Positions 28,751 to 38,275 of a DNA stretch of 64,000 bases are shown here, in pieces (the first letter of the stretch is position 1; the number at the start of each line of letters is the position of its first letter). The DNA is taken from assembly GCF_036689865.1 (NCBI RefSeq), contig NZ_JBAHUQ010000004.1:62001-126000 (forward strand), given 5' to 3'. The notes under the pieces were generated by a model, which was not told the DNA's origin, did not search any database, and worked only from the letters and a program-made list of their open reading frames with translations. This stretch comes from Magnetococcus sp. PR-3 (GTDB lineage Bacteria; Pseudomonadota; Magnetococcia; Magnetococcales; Magnetococcaceae). The position numbers and the translations under genes were made by a program.

Positions 28751-31108
28751 TTAGGATGGCTCAGATAGCGCCTCTTGCAGGGCTTGGAGTAGGGCCTGCT
28801 TTTTGATGGGCTTGGTCAGGTGTTGGTGACAGCCAGCTTCCAGACTGCGTTCCGTCTCTCCCTTAAGAGCATGGGCGCTTAGTGCCAATATGGGTATGGG
28901 TTGTCGTTGTTGCTGATGCTCCCAATTTCGGATGGCCCGTGTGGCACTTAACCCATCCATAACGGGCATTTGTATATCCATTAAGACCAAGTCGTAGCGC
29001 TTTTCTTGGAAATATGTGACCGCTTCAGCCCCGTTATTGGCCACGTCAATGGTATAGGGGCTCCCCTTTAAAAAAGCTTTGAGCAACACTTGGTTATCTT
29101 CGGAATCCTCAGCAAGTAGAATATGGCCAGGGCGGGCTTTACCAACGGTTAAGGTCCGTGCCTGATGCTGCTGAGCATAGGTTGTATCCAGATGGTGTAA
29201 GGGCAGTTCAAACCAGAATGTACTCCCTTCATCGGGTTGGCTTTGTACGCTTAAGGTACCCCCCAACATATCCACCAGCTGTGTGGATATGGTTAACCCC
29301 AAGCCAGAACCGCCATGCTTACGGGTAATGCTGACATCCGCCTGGGTAAACTTATCAAAGATAACCTGCTGACGATCTTCGGGTATGCCCACACCACTAT
29401 CCACCACGGCAAAGTACAGAGAGGTCTCTTTATGGTGATGAAGCTGTAGCGTGACATGACCTTTGCCGGTAAATTTAATGGCATTGCCCAGCAGGTTAAT
29501 TAAGATCTGCCGAAGCCGTATGGGATCGGTAATCCACTGCTCAGGTAGCTGCGTTTGGTCTGGAAAGTTTAAGGTTAACCCTTTGTCATGGGCGCTTTGC
29601 TCAAACAGTTCATAGAGGTCCTGTAAAAAACGGGGCAGATTAAGCGGGTAGGGTTCTAACGTCAGTTGGCCTGCTTCAATTCGAGACAAATCCAAAATAT
29701 CATCGATCAGATCCAATAGACTATTGCCAGCCCGCAGTTGGCGGTTAAGAAATTTCTTCTGCTCCCCATTTAAGCCTGACTCATGCAGTAACTCCCCCAT
29801 CCCCAACACCACATTCATCGGGGTGCGTAGTTCATGGCTCATGGTGGCCAAAAAGGCACTCTTTGCATGGTTGGATGCTTCCGCCTGTTCTTTGGCTTGC
29901 CGCAGGGTTTGCTCCGCTTGTTTTTGTTGAGTGATATCCAAAAAGCTCCAGACCCGACCTTTTATTTGATGATGAACCACCAGTGGACGGCTACTACGTT
30001 GAAAATAGCGTCCATCCTTAAAAATGAGTAGATCATTATCCAGCCGATCCGAGGCATAAAGATCCTCGACCTGATTTAAAAAAAGATCAGGGTTGGTCAA
30101 TTGTGATGCCACCGCTTGTAGTAGGGTCGGGCTGTAACCACTGGCCATCACATCGTCAGGAATACGCCACATGGCTTGAAAACGGGCATTGGCATGTAAA
30201 ACATGACGTTGATCGTCCACGACCAAGATACCCTCCTCAATGGACTCCATCGTCGCGGTTAAACTCTCCTGTTGAATGGAAAGTGAAGCCGCCGTCTGTT
30301 GATGCTCCAGGACCTCCTCCTCCATGGATTGATTCACCTCTTCCAGGCGGCGGGTGCGTTCGGCTACCCGTGCTTCCAGCTCCGAGCGATGGTGCCGTGC
30401 ATCCTGTATGTACCGGTGTAGCTCGGCCCGGTTAAGATTAATGCCTTCAATCAACTCATCGAGTTCATCAGGCCAACGATCACCCGGACTACGCGCAATG
30501 GATACAGGGGTCTCCAGATTCGTGACATGATCATCGGGGTGTATGTCGCTGGTATATTGAACCAGTTTGGCCAGACGGTTGGTGATCAGCCAGCTGACCA
30601 ATAACAGAATAAAAAGGGAGGTTAAAAAGGTTTTAACCGCTTGGGTGCCCAAAACAAGAATAAGACGTTCAACCATATCTTGGTTAATACGCGCCAGATC
30701 CATGGTGATGTGTAGTGTGCCGACGGCCACCGACTCCCCTTGGAACTGGGTGGTTAGGGCAAAGTGCCGAATCAGTGCGGTGTTATCAGTTTTAGGTTGG
30801 CCAAAAATGAGAGACTGTTTCTCTTCATTCTCCACCACCACAGCTATAACACCTGGCAGTCCAAGTATGCCCTCTGCCTGGAGTTTAAGCTGATCATCAT
30901 CTACCACCCAGAGACTGTGGATAAGGCCAGGTAGGCGGCTTTCCTGGATCATACTCAATTGCTCTTCATACGCCTGTAGATCACGATCATACTCTAGATA
31001 GAGTTGTAACCCCGAGATCAGCAGGGTGAGCATGCCACTCAGCAACAGAATACCCAGCAGGAGTTTGACCCCTAACCGGGGGCGTCTATGTCGCCATAGC
31101 GTGTTCAT
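28751..31108 (-). CDS. Membrane hybrid histidine kinase (PAS, REC)
   Basis: A 785-residue hybrid kinase. TM1 (about 16-38), periplasmic domain (about 39-150), TM2 (about 160-182), a linker and coiled coil (about 225-285), PAS (about 285-405), H-box with His425 in SHELRTPMNVVLGM, HATPase (DSGVGIPEDRQQVIF; GSGLGLTISTQL) and receiver with Asp711 in LMDIQMPVMDG. It overlaps the upstream periplasmic-binding-protein gene by four bases, so the two proteins probably work together in ligand sensing. It converges on the TonB receptor gene, 19 bases away. Confidence 0.93.
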   Translation of the reverse strand: MNTLWRHRRPRLGVKLLLGILLLSGMLTLLISGLQLYLEYDRDLQAYEEQLSMIQESRLPGLIHSLWVVDDDQLKLQAEGILGLPGVIAVVVENEEKQSLIFGQPKTDNTALIRHFALTTQFQGESVAVGTLHITMDLARINQDMVERLILVLGTQAVKTFLTSLFILLLVSWLITNRLAKLVQYTSDIHPDDHVTNLETPVSIARSPGDRWPDELDELIEGINLNRAELHRYIQDARHHRSELEARVAERTRRLEEVNQSMEEEVLEHQQTAASLSIQQESLTATMESIEEGILVVDDQRHVLHANARFQAMWRIPDDVMASGYSPTLLQAVASQLTNPDLFLNQVEDLYASDRLDNDLLIFKDGRYFQRSSRPLVVHHQIKGRVWSFLDITQQKQAEQTLRQAKEQAEASNHAKSAFLATMSHELRTPMNVVLGMGELLHESGLNGEQKKFLNRQLRAGNSLLDLIDDILDLSRIEAGQLTLEPYPLNLPRFLQDLYELFEQSAHDKGLTLNFPDQTQLPEQWITDPIRLRQILINLLGNAIKFTGKGHVTLQLHHHKETSLYFAVVDSGVGIPEDRQQVIFDKFTQADVSITRKHGGSGLGLTISTQLVDMLGGTLSVQSQPDEGSTFWFELPLHHLDTTYAQQHQARTLTVGKARPGHILLAEDSEDNQVLLKAFLKGSPYTIDVANNGAEAVTYFQEKRYDLVLMDIQMPVMDGLSATRAIRNWEHQQQRQPIPILALSAHALKGETERSLEAGCHQHLTKPIKKQALLQALQEALSEPS

Positions 31109-31950
31109 GGTAGGGTTGGGCTTTGCAGATACCGATCCAGCAGTTCTTGCTGCTGCCCAGTACGCTTCATCTGTGTAATGGCCTGTTCTAACACCCCATA
31201 TAGTTCTTCTGAATACGGTAGGTTACGGCTGACCATCATATGGAACCCTGTCGGTTTAACCCAGTGGGGGCGCTTCCAGGCCAGATTGGCTTGTTCTAAC
31301 TGTTTAGGATCCAGTTGTCCCAACCCGCGTAAAATTTCATAAAAACCAAGCAAAATGTCACACCGGCCCGCCTGCAATCGACGGCGGAGTTGCGCGAAGG
31401 TTTTAGTGGCCATATCCACATGGCTGTTCTCAATGCCAAATGGGGTGTAGTTGTAGCCGTGTTGGCCGCAAACCTTAAAGGCGAGCAGATCTTTGGGGGT
31501 ATGAATTTCAGGATGGTTTGGAAAGCGTTTCTGTGAGTAAAAAATCAACCCATGAATTTGGTAATAAGGTTGGGTGATCCGATAGTTGGCGGCACGCTCG
31601 GGGTTAATGGAGGCATCCATTAACATATGGTAGCGCTTACCCTGGGTAACCCACTTTTGGCAGCGTGCCCAGGGGATTAAGTCCATGGTGAAGTTTAGAT
31701 GTTTAGGGGTGACCATGGTATTAAGATAATCAACCGAGTAGCCTGCACTCTCTTTGCTTTTTTCCCCATTCATATCCTTCTTAAAATAGGCAAAGGGGGG
31801 CCACTCGGCGCCATCGTTACAGACACGAATGGATTGGCCTGCCAGCAGGGGTTGGGCCAAACTTGGTGCGGGTAGGCCCAAGAGGGTCAGCCAGGTGAGG
31901 AGTAGGCCAAGGGGGATGATACGTGTGTAGCATTGAACCATGTGGTGCAC
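31105..31950 (-). CDS. Periplasmic solute-binding protein, family 3
   Basis: A 281-residue secreted protein with a signal peptide (about 1-33, ending ...LPAPSLAQPL) and an SBP_bac_3-like fold: IRVCNDGAEWPPFAYF opening strand, YSVDYLNTMV, and a hinge region around YSQKRFPN. It is not accompanied by ABC transporter permeases; the only partner gene is the hybrid kinase that it overlaps by four bases. This argues for a sensory role, presenting a ligand to the kinase, although uptake by a distant transporter is possible. Confidence 0.88.
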   Translation of the reverse strand: MHHMVQCYTRIIPLGLLLTWLTLLGLPAPSLAQPLLAGQSIRVCNDGAEWPPFAYFKKDMNGEKSKESAGYSVDYLNTMVTPKHLNFTMDLIPWARCQKWVTQGKRYHMLMDASINPERAANYRITQPYYQIHGLIFYSQKRFPNHPEIHTPKDLLAFKVCGQHGYNYTPFGIENSHVDMATKTFAQLRRRLQAGRCDILLGFYEILRGLGQLDPKQLEQANLAWKRPHWVKPTGFHMMVSRNLPYSEELYGVLEQAITQMKRTGQQQELLDRYLQSPTLP

Positions 31951-32189
31951 TCCCCAACGTCCACCCGATATGGGTGATGGATTATCTGACTTTTTGACAT
32001 TCCGCAGGTCAGTTTACACCAGCAAATCCCAAAAACCTAGAAAAGCAGGATTGTCTGTTGGGGGCTTTTAGTTATAAAGGGTTTCTAGCCAATCATGATT
32101 AATCGGTTAACTCTAAAAGGCTCCCCATTTTTTTGGTGGGGTGGTCGGGCATGTCAATCCTCTTCCCCCTTATAGCTGGAGGGTGGTTT

Positions 32190-32348
32190 TTAGGCTGTTT
32201 TTTTGCCCAAATCCCGATCTCGATGCTGTTTGGCTTTCCACCATAAATAGATGACCAGAGCAAGCGCAGCGCAGGTATAGAGTGTAAAAATGAGTTGCCC
32301 TGCCCAGTAGACAAGGTAGCCGATGATAAAAAGTGCGACATAGATCAT
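32190..32348 (-). CDS. Small membrane protein, 52 residues
   Basis: A short open frame downstream of the RND pump gene on the same strand. It starts MIYVALFIIGYLVYWAGQL and encodes nearly uninterrupted hydrophobic sequence (about residues 2-37) followed by a basic tail KAKQHRDRDLGKK, which obeys the positive-inside rule for a hairpin membrane protein. The ribosome site is weak (AAGGCG about 11 bases upstream). I recognise no family. The rest of 31951-32189 has no visible gene. Confidence 0.5.
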   Translation of the reverse strand: MIYVALFIIGYLVYWAGQLIFTLYTCAALALVIYLWWKAKQHRDRDLGKKTA

Positions 32349-32419
32349 GGATGTGTTGCGCCTTAAATAAACCAGAGCCCTATCATGTCGTATGGCACTG
32401 GCTTGTATGGTTTATAACG

Positions 32420-35400
32420 TTAGGGTGCTTCTGGTCTCTCCCCATGCAGCTTATCCAGTTTTCCATAATCGTCCAAGATACAGTAAACAGCAGGTACCAC
32501 AAACAGAGCGGCCACCGTGGCAACCGCCAGACCAAAGGCCAAACTGGTGGCTAAGGGGATTAAAATCTGAGCTTGAAGGCTCTTTTCCATCAACAGCGGC
32601 ATAAGACCCGCCACAGTGGTGATGGAGGTGAGAAGAATAGGGCGGAACCTGGCCCGTCCCGCCTGTTTGGCGGCAACTAGGGTAGGAACACCGGCTTCTC
32701 GCTGTTCACGAATAAAGACGACCAACAAGATCGAGTCATTTACCACCACCCCAAATAAGGAGGCCATACCCACAATGCTGGGCATGGTTAAATCCAGCCC
32801 CATCAACATGTGCCCAACGATGACACCAATAAATGCGGTGGGAATAACCAGCATAACTGTTAATGGTGCCAAGTAACCCCGGAACTGTAGCGCCAGAAGC
32901 ATATAGACACCGATCATGCCCAGCAGTACATTGCGCATAATGGATTTGCCGGTTTTGGCCGACTCTTTACCCTGGCCTTGGGGGTCGAAGGAAATATCGG
33001 GATAACGCGCCAATAAATCAGGTATGAATTGGCTCTTGGCCAAGCCCATAATTTCCTGAGCATTGGCCAAGCTGCGGTCAACATCGCCCTGAATGGTAAT
33101 GGCGCGCTGGCCATCTACCCGGTGAATTCTAGCCCAACCTCGGACCGGTTGCAGATCGGCAACCACAGATAAGGGGATTAAGGCACCATTTTGACCGACC
33201 AGGGTAAAGTTATCCAAATCCGCTGGGCTGGTGCGGTCACTTGCGGTCAGCCGGAGATCCACCTCATAGGATTCAGCCCCCACAGGAAATTCGTCCACGG
33301 TAATGCCTTGGAAGGCACCACGCAGTTGCTCTGCTACCGTTTGGGCCTCTACACCAAGCACCCCAGCACTGGGTTTTAAATGCAGGCGGTACTCTCTTTT
33401 ACCGGGGCGCAGATCATCACTCAGGTCTACCACCCCTACGTAGCGACCCAACCACTGCTGGAGTTCGTTGGACGCCAACTTTAAACGGTCTAGGTCCGCC
33501 CCAATGAGGCGCATATCGATGGCCCGTCCCCCCGGCCCGATGGTGGGTTCGGTAAATTTAAGGGCAATGACATCGGGTATCTCTCCCACAGCTTGCCGCC
33601 AAGCGGTGGTAAAATCATCCAGTGCTGTGCCACGGATCTCGGCGCCTAACAGGTCGGTAATGATACGGGCAACGTGGGGGCCACTTTCATAGGCATCGGG
33701 ATTTTGCCCAAAAATGACGGAGATGTGCTGAATGAGATCTTGTTTCTGCGGCTGTTCTGGCTTGAAACGTTGGTTGATTTTTAGTGCAGCCTGTTGCAAC
33801 TGTTCAACAATCTGCTCGGTTCGGGCCAGGGGGGTGCCTTGAGGTAAAAGAATACGTGCCTCAACCACATCACCATCCAGATCGGGAAAGGGTACAAATT
33901 TCAGCAAACCACCCGCAGGCATGGCCACAGCGATAATCAATAGCATGAAGACAAGGCCAACCGTTAGATAGCGCTCTTCGACCGCACGGTCCAGCCATGG
34001 ACCAAACCAGCGGTCCCGTAGCTGGTCAAAGGATTGTTCAAACCAACGGCGAAAGCGGCTGGGCTTCCGTGTCGACATATGGCTTAGGGCGTGGCCCAAA
34101 TGGTTGGGTAATACCCAAAAAGCCTCCAGCAGACTCACTGAGATCACCAAAATCAAGACCAAAGGCATGATACGTAGGATCTGACCCATCTCCCCGGTAA
34201 TAAAAACCAATGAGCCAAAGACCAGCAGTGTGGTCATGAAAGAGGAGAGAATACCGGGCAGTACCTGTTTAACCCCTTCTACAGCGGCTTGCATGGGTTG
34301 GTCGCCACGGTTCATGCGGGCTGCAATGTTCTCTGCAATCACAATGGCATCATCCATTAATAGGCCAACACCAATGAGTAGTCCGACCATGGAGATCATA
34401 TTCACCGTGACCCCAACCAGGGGTAGCAGAAAAAAAGCACCGAGAAATGAGATGGGTAGGCCCATGGTGACCCAAAAACTGTAGCGAAAACTGAAAAAGA
34501 GCCACAGCACCAAAAAAACCAAAACCAAGCCCTGAAAACCATTGCGAACCAGCATATCCAGACGGTCCTGCACCACCGAGGCACGATCTTGGCTCAAAGT
34601 AAGGGTAATACCAGCCGGTAAGGGCTCTGTTTGAACAAAGTTGGCAATGGTTGCCCGAACTTGCAGGGTGTCTTGGGCACGGGTTTTGGAGATGTTCAGT
34701 ACGGCAGCTCGTTTACCGTCAAAGAGAATTTTCTCTTCATTCTGGTCAAAACGGTCGGTAATGGTGGCAATTTCTCCCAAGCGAATGGCAGCCCCGCTTT
34801 GGCCGGAGATCACCACCAGTTTTTCAAAAGCGGCCACCCCTTTGTGTTGGTCGTCTAGGCGTAGTAGAAAATCCTCCTGCCCACCTTCCAGGCGGCCAAC
34901 CGGACTGCCTACACTGCGACGTTGAATCGCCTGAGCCACATCAGCGGCAGACAGCCCATATTGACGGAGACGCCAAGGGGGAATTTCAATACGGATGTGA
35001 TGGTCGGAAAATCCATCAATACTCACCTCCGCAACATGTTCCAATGACTGAATACGGTCTTTCAATTGCTCGGCGTAGGCTTTGAGTGCAACGGGCTCCT
35101 GCGGCCCGGTCACGGCAATAGAAATGACCTGTTCGGTGCGGGCAAGTTCTTGTACTACAGGGAGCTCGGCAGAGTCTGGAAAATCATCAATGGCATCTAC
35201 ATTGGCATTAATATCATCCAAAAAGCGCATCATATTGGCGCCTTCTCGCATAAGCACGGTAGCGGTACCCACACCTTCTCGGGCGTCACAACGCAGCTCA
35301 TCCAGGTCGGTTATGCCTTCCAACCCATCCTCTAAGCGACGGCAGATGGCATCCTCAACCTCATCGGCAGTCGCCCCTGGGTAGACCACTTTGACTTCAA

Positions 35401-35527
35401 CTTTATCATTCTTAATTTCAGGAAAGGTCTCGCGCTGTAGGCCGGGTAGTGTGACCAAACCCAGAATGATAAAGACAGCCATCAGTAGGTTTGCAGCTGT
35501 GGGGTGGCGGGCAAACCAAGCGATCAT
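32420..35527 (-). CDS. RND efflux transporter permease
   Basis: A 1035-residue AcrB/MdtB-like inner membrane pump. It begins MIAWFARHPTAANLLMAVFI (TM1), continues with porter segments (VVYPGATADEVEDAICRRLEDGLEGI), a central block of helices with GVGLLMDDAIVIAENI carrying the paired acidic residues of the proton relay, a second porter half, and a C-terminal helix block with FGVVVNDSILLVVFI. Twelve transmembrane helices are expected. It overlaps the adaptor gene by four bases. The exported substrate is unknown; no outer membrane channel gene is adjacent. Confidence 0.95.
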   Translation of the reverse strand: MIAWFARHPTAANLLMAVFIILGLVTLPGLQRETFPEIKNDKVEVKVVYPGATADEVEDAICRRLEDGLEGITDLDELRCDAREGVGTATVLMREGANMMRFLDDINANVDAIDDFPDSAELPVVQELARTEQVISIAVTGPQEPVALKAYAEQLKDRIQSLEHVAEVSIDGFSDHHIRIEIPPWRLRQYGLSAADVAQAIQRRSVGSPVGRLEGGQEDFLLRLDDQHKGVAAFEKLVVISGQSGAAIRLGEIATITDRFDQNEEKILFDGKRAAVLNISKTRAQDTLQVRATIANFVQTEPLPAGITLTLSQDRASVVQDRLDMLVRNGFQGLVLVFLVLWLFFSFRYSFWVTMGLPISFLGAFFLLPLVGVTVNMISMVGLLIGVGLLMDDAIVIAENIAARMNRGDQPMQAAVEGVKQVLPGILSSFMTTLLVFGSLVFITGEMGQILRIMPLVLILVISVSLLEAFWVLPNHLGHALSHMSTRKPSRFRRWFEQSFDQLRDRWFGPWLDRAVEERYLTVGLVFMLLIIAVAMPAGGLLKFVPFPDLDGDVVEARILLPQGTPLARTEQIVEQLQQAALKINQRFKPEQPQKQDLIQHISVIFGQNPDAYESGPHVARIITDLLGAEIRGTALDDFTTAWRQAVGEIPDVIALKFTEPTIGPGGRAIDMRLIGADLDRLKLASNELQQWLGRYVGVVDLSDDLRPGKREYRLHLKPSAGVLGVEAQTVAEQLRGAFQGITVDEFPVGAESYEVDLRLTASDRTSPADLDNFTLVGQNGALIPLSVVADLQPVRGWARIHRVDGQRAITIQGDVDRSLANAQEIMGLAKSQFIPDLLARYPDISFDPQGQGKESAKTGKSIMRNVLLGMIGVYMLLALQFRGYLAPLTVMLVIPTAFIGVIVGHMLMGLDLTMPSIVGMASLFGVVVNDSILLVVFIREQREAGVPTLVAAKQAGRARFRPILLTSITTVAGLMPLLMEKSLQAQILIPLATSLAFGLAVATVAALFVVPAVYCILDDYGKLDKLHGERPEAP

Positions 35528-36843
35528 GGTTGCTCTCCAGCGTGCAGTTGTTGATTAAGCTTAACATCCATCACCGGTTTTAAAGCCATACCTGCAACGG
35601 CGGGCACCAGGTCAGAAACCACAACCCGATCCCCCGCTTCAAGGCCTTGACCAATAATGGTGCGCTCACCTTGATGAAAGAGCACCTTAACAGGTTGTAT
35701 ACGTAGGCGGTGGTCTTGGTCGAGCACATGAACAACGTTTCCACGTAGCGCCGAACGGGGAATAACCAACCGGTCTGTTTGGGGTTTGCCCTCTACAACG
35801 ACTTGTAAAAACATGCCTTTGGATAAAGGCGGGCGGTAGCCAGGAATGATTTTTTTATAGGGTGCGTCCACAGCCACCACCACCCCCATGGTTCGGGTCT
35901 GTGGGTCGACACCATCACTAAAGCGTACAAAACGGGCATCCCATTGGGCGGTATGGTTGCCCATATCCAAACGTACCACAGGTTTTAACCCTGTGAGTGT
36001 TGGTAAGTCTTTATGTCCTAGAGGGATATCTTGCCCTTGAATATCCTTTCGCCCTATAAACAGACGGCGTAGGTTTGACATGGCAACCTGAGCCTCAATT
36101 TCAACCCGTTCGACACCATCCCCTTCAAAAAGGGTTTGGCCACTACTGATGGTTTGATCTTTCTCCACCGCCAGACTGGATACTCTAAGGGTATAGGGGG
36201 CGCGTATCTCAGTATGGGCCAGGTTACGTTTGGCTTGGTCCGCTTTGGCGGCCAAGAGTTTACGTTGGGTAGGGATCAGGGCCAGGGAGTTTTGTAAATT
36301 TTGAACCGAGCCTTGTACGCTTAGGGTGGCCCGCTCTGCATCGTCTAAACTATTCTGAGAGATGGTCTTTTGGGCCAGCAAGGTGCGTTTACGGGCCAGA
36401 TCTTTTTTAGTCAGCGCCAAGTTGCGTTGTTCAATGACCAAAGAGGCTCGGGTGTTGCGCTCCTGTACGGAAAGTTCAGACAGTTCCGCATTGGCTTGGG
36501 CAAGAGCCAGTTCATAATCAACTGGGTCAATGCGAACCAGTAGGGTCTCTTTGGGTAGAATTTCCCCATCCTTGAGCCGATCATGTAGATAGACGACCCG
36601 CCCGGAGACTTGCGGGATTGCACGCCATACTCGGGCGGGCTCGGCAGGTCCATAACCCTCGGCTGTTGGGGTCAGTGTTAGGCGGGGGACTTCGATTATC
36701 CGCACACTGGTTATTGGCTCTTGGCGTTCGATCTGGCTGGGGGGCTGTTTGCCTTTAACCACCCAGATCATGATAAGAACCCCCAATACAATCGGTGGTA
36801 AGATGCGTAGTTTGCGCCATATTGAAGGGGGCTGGTTAGGCAT
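35524..36843 (-). CDS. RND efflux periplasmic adaptor (HlyD/MFP family)
   Basis: A 439-residue membrane fusion protein linking the RND pump to an outer membrane channel. It has an N-terminal membrane anchor (about 12-28), a barrel-sandwich half motif VSGRVVYLHDRLKDGEIL, a long coiled coil (about 110-200), the second lipoyl half IRAPYTLRVSSLAVEKDQTIS, and a beta-barrel and membrane-proximal domain to the end. It is translated ahead of the pump with a four-base overlap. The kinase gene stands 33 bases upstream on the same strand. Confidence 0.94.
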   Translation of the reverse strand: MPNQPPSIWRKLRILPPIVLGVLIMIWVVKGKQPPSQIERQEPITSVRIIEVPRLTLTPTAEGYGPAEPARVWRAIPQVSGRVVYLHDRLKDGEILPKETLLVRIDPVDYELALAQANAELSELSVQERNTRASLVIEQRNLALTKKDLARKRTLLAQKTISQNSLDDAERATLSVQGSVQNLQNSLALIPTQRKLLAAKADQAKRNLAHTEIRAPYTLRVSSLAVEKDQTISSGQTLFEGDGVERVEIEAQVAMSNLRRLFIGRKDIQGQDIPLGHKDLPTLTGLKPVVRLDMGNHTAQWDARFVRFSDGVDPQTRTMGVVVAVDAPYKKIIPGYRPPLSKGMFLQVVVEGKPQTDRLVIPRSALRGNVVHVLDQDHRLRIQPVKVLFHQGERTIIGQGLEAGDRVVVSDLVPAVAGMALKPVMDVKLNQQLHAGEQP

Positions 36844-36876
36844 GGATTGGACTCCAGTTTAGTAATTTATGGCGCT

Positions 36877-38274
36877 TTACGCAGTTGGTGATAAGGGTAG
36901 GGTCAGGGTAACAACAAGCCCGCCTTGTTCATGGTTATGGGCGGCGATGGTACCCTGGTGTTCACCCATAATACGTTGGGCAATGGCCAACCCTAAACCA
37001 TAGCCACCACTCTCCCGCTCTCGGGCTTCACTCATACGAAAGAATGGTTTGAAAATTTTCTGCAAAGCCTCTTCAGAGACCCCTTTGCCAAAATCCCTAA
37101 TGGTGATCACGGCCTTTTGATCGTGCTGGCGCAGTGTCAGTTCCACGGTATGCCCTTCCGGTGTATGTCGCAGAGCATTGCGCATGACATTTTCTACCGC
37201 TGAGTGCAGGGCCTCTGGGTTGGCTTTGACCAAGAGCTCACCGGGGCTGGTCAGGGTCACGCGGCGCCCCGTGGGGGTGCCTTCTAAAGTGACATCCTGG
37301 CCAATGCTGGTGAGTAAGCCGTGCAGGTCTACCAACCCCTCTAACGCCATGGGTGTACCGGCTTGGGGGCGTGACAAAGTTAGGATCTCATGGATTAAAC
37401 GATCCAGCCGCTCCATTTCCCGCGTTACAATGGTCAGATTTTTTTCATCATGGGGTCTCCGGCTGGCCAGCTCCAGAGCTACTCCCATACGGGCCAATGG
37501 CGAGCGTAGTTCATGAGAGATATCGATCATAAGGCGTTTTTGCCCATCAAACAGTGCTTCTAGACGTTCAGCCATATGGTTGAAGTGATCAACCAATAGG
37601 CTTAGCTCATCAGGAATACGCAGCCCAGGCGGGTGGCACCTGGCTTGTAGATCCCCTTCTGCCAGTTTAACGGCTGCCATCTTCAAGCGTCGGATAGGGC
37701 CGGTAAAGTGCAGGGTGAGCAGTAGGACCGCGATCAAGCTATACAGAGCTATGCCAAACAGAACCCAACGGTTCTCCTTTAAAATGTGGGAGATGTGCGG
37801 TCGCCTAGGTGAGACGATTAAGCCATATACCTGTTGCTTAGGGCTGAGGATATACCAGATGATGGGTGGGGGTATGGGGTGTTCTTGCAGGCGAATACGT
37901 TCCAGAGCCGGGGTTTGTGCTTGTATCTTGGTCGCATCATAGCGCTTATAGGCTTGTTCGGGCTTCCAGCGATGGAGAATAAAGCGCTGTACAAAATGCG
38001 GGATATCGCGCTCCAATATATCCTGTTTATGGGAGGTTATAGCATAGATCCATGGATTCATAGGGTGCTGTTCTAGTTCATCTTTAAAAGCCTCAACCCC
38101 TTGGAACGCCAATGTGTGTCCTAATTCCATGCGGGCTTTGGCCAGTTGATCCATTTGATCATGAAAGCGATTTTCAACATCCCCCCGGATCTGAAAAGCC
38201 AACCAAGCGGTCATGCCGCCCATTAAGAGCAGGGTTAACCAAAAGCCAATAAAGAGTTTAAGGAAAATACGCAC
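36877..38274 (-). CDS. CpxA-like HAMP sensor histidine kinase
   Basis: A two-TM sensor kinase of about 465 residues. I place the start at the GTG at 38274, one base past the regulator stop codon, giving VRIFLKLFIGFWLTLL; a reading to 38406 would run through the regulator gene. TM1 (about 3-25), periplasmic domain (about 26-185), TM2 (about 190-210), HAMP, H-box with His254 in DISHELRSPLARMG, and HATPase with GYGLGLAIAQRIM. The H-box and gene order match CpxA/CpxR-type envelope-stress pairs. The RND genes follow, a likely target. Confidence 0.92.
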   Translation of the reverse strand: MRIFLKLFIGFWLTLLLMGGMTAWLAFQIRGDVENRFHDQMDQLAKARMELGHTLAFQGVEAFKDELEQHPMNPWIYAITSHKQDILERDIPHFVQRFILHRWKPEQAYKRYDATKIQAQTPALERIRLQEHPIPPPIIWYILSPKQQVYGLIVSPRRPHISHILKENRWVLFGIALYSLIAVLLLTLHFTGPIRRLKMAAVKLAEGDLQARCHPPGLRIPDELSLLVDHFNHMAERLEALFDGQKRLMIDISHELRSPLARMGVALELASRRPHDEKNLTIVTREMERLDRLIHEILTLSRPQAGTPMALEGLVDLHGLLTSIGQDVTLEGTPTGRRVTLTSPGELLVKANPEALHSAVENVMRNALRHTPEGHTVELTLRQHDQKAVITIRDFGKGVSEEALQKIFKPFFRMSEARERESGGYGLGLAIAQRIMGEHQGTIAAHNHEQGGLVVTLTLPLSPTA

Positions 38275-38275
38275 G

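Noticed and set aside
32099-32341. 80-codon minus-strand frame
   Set aside because: It shares bases with a more convincing 52-residue hydrophobic frame and has no membrane or domain pattern.
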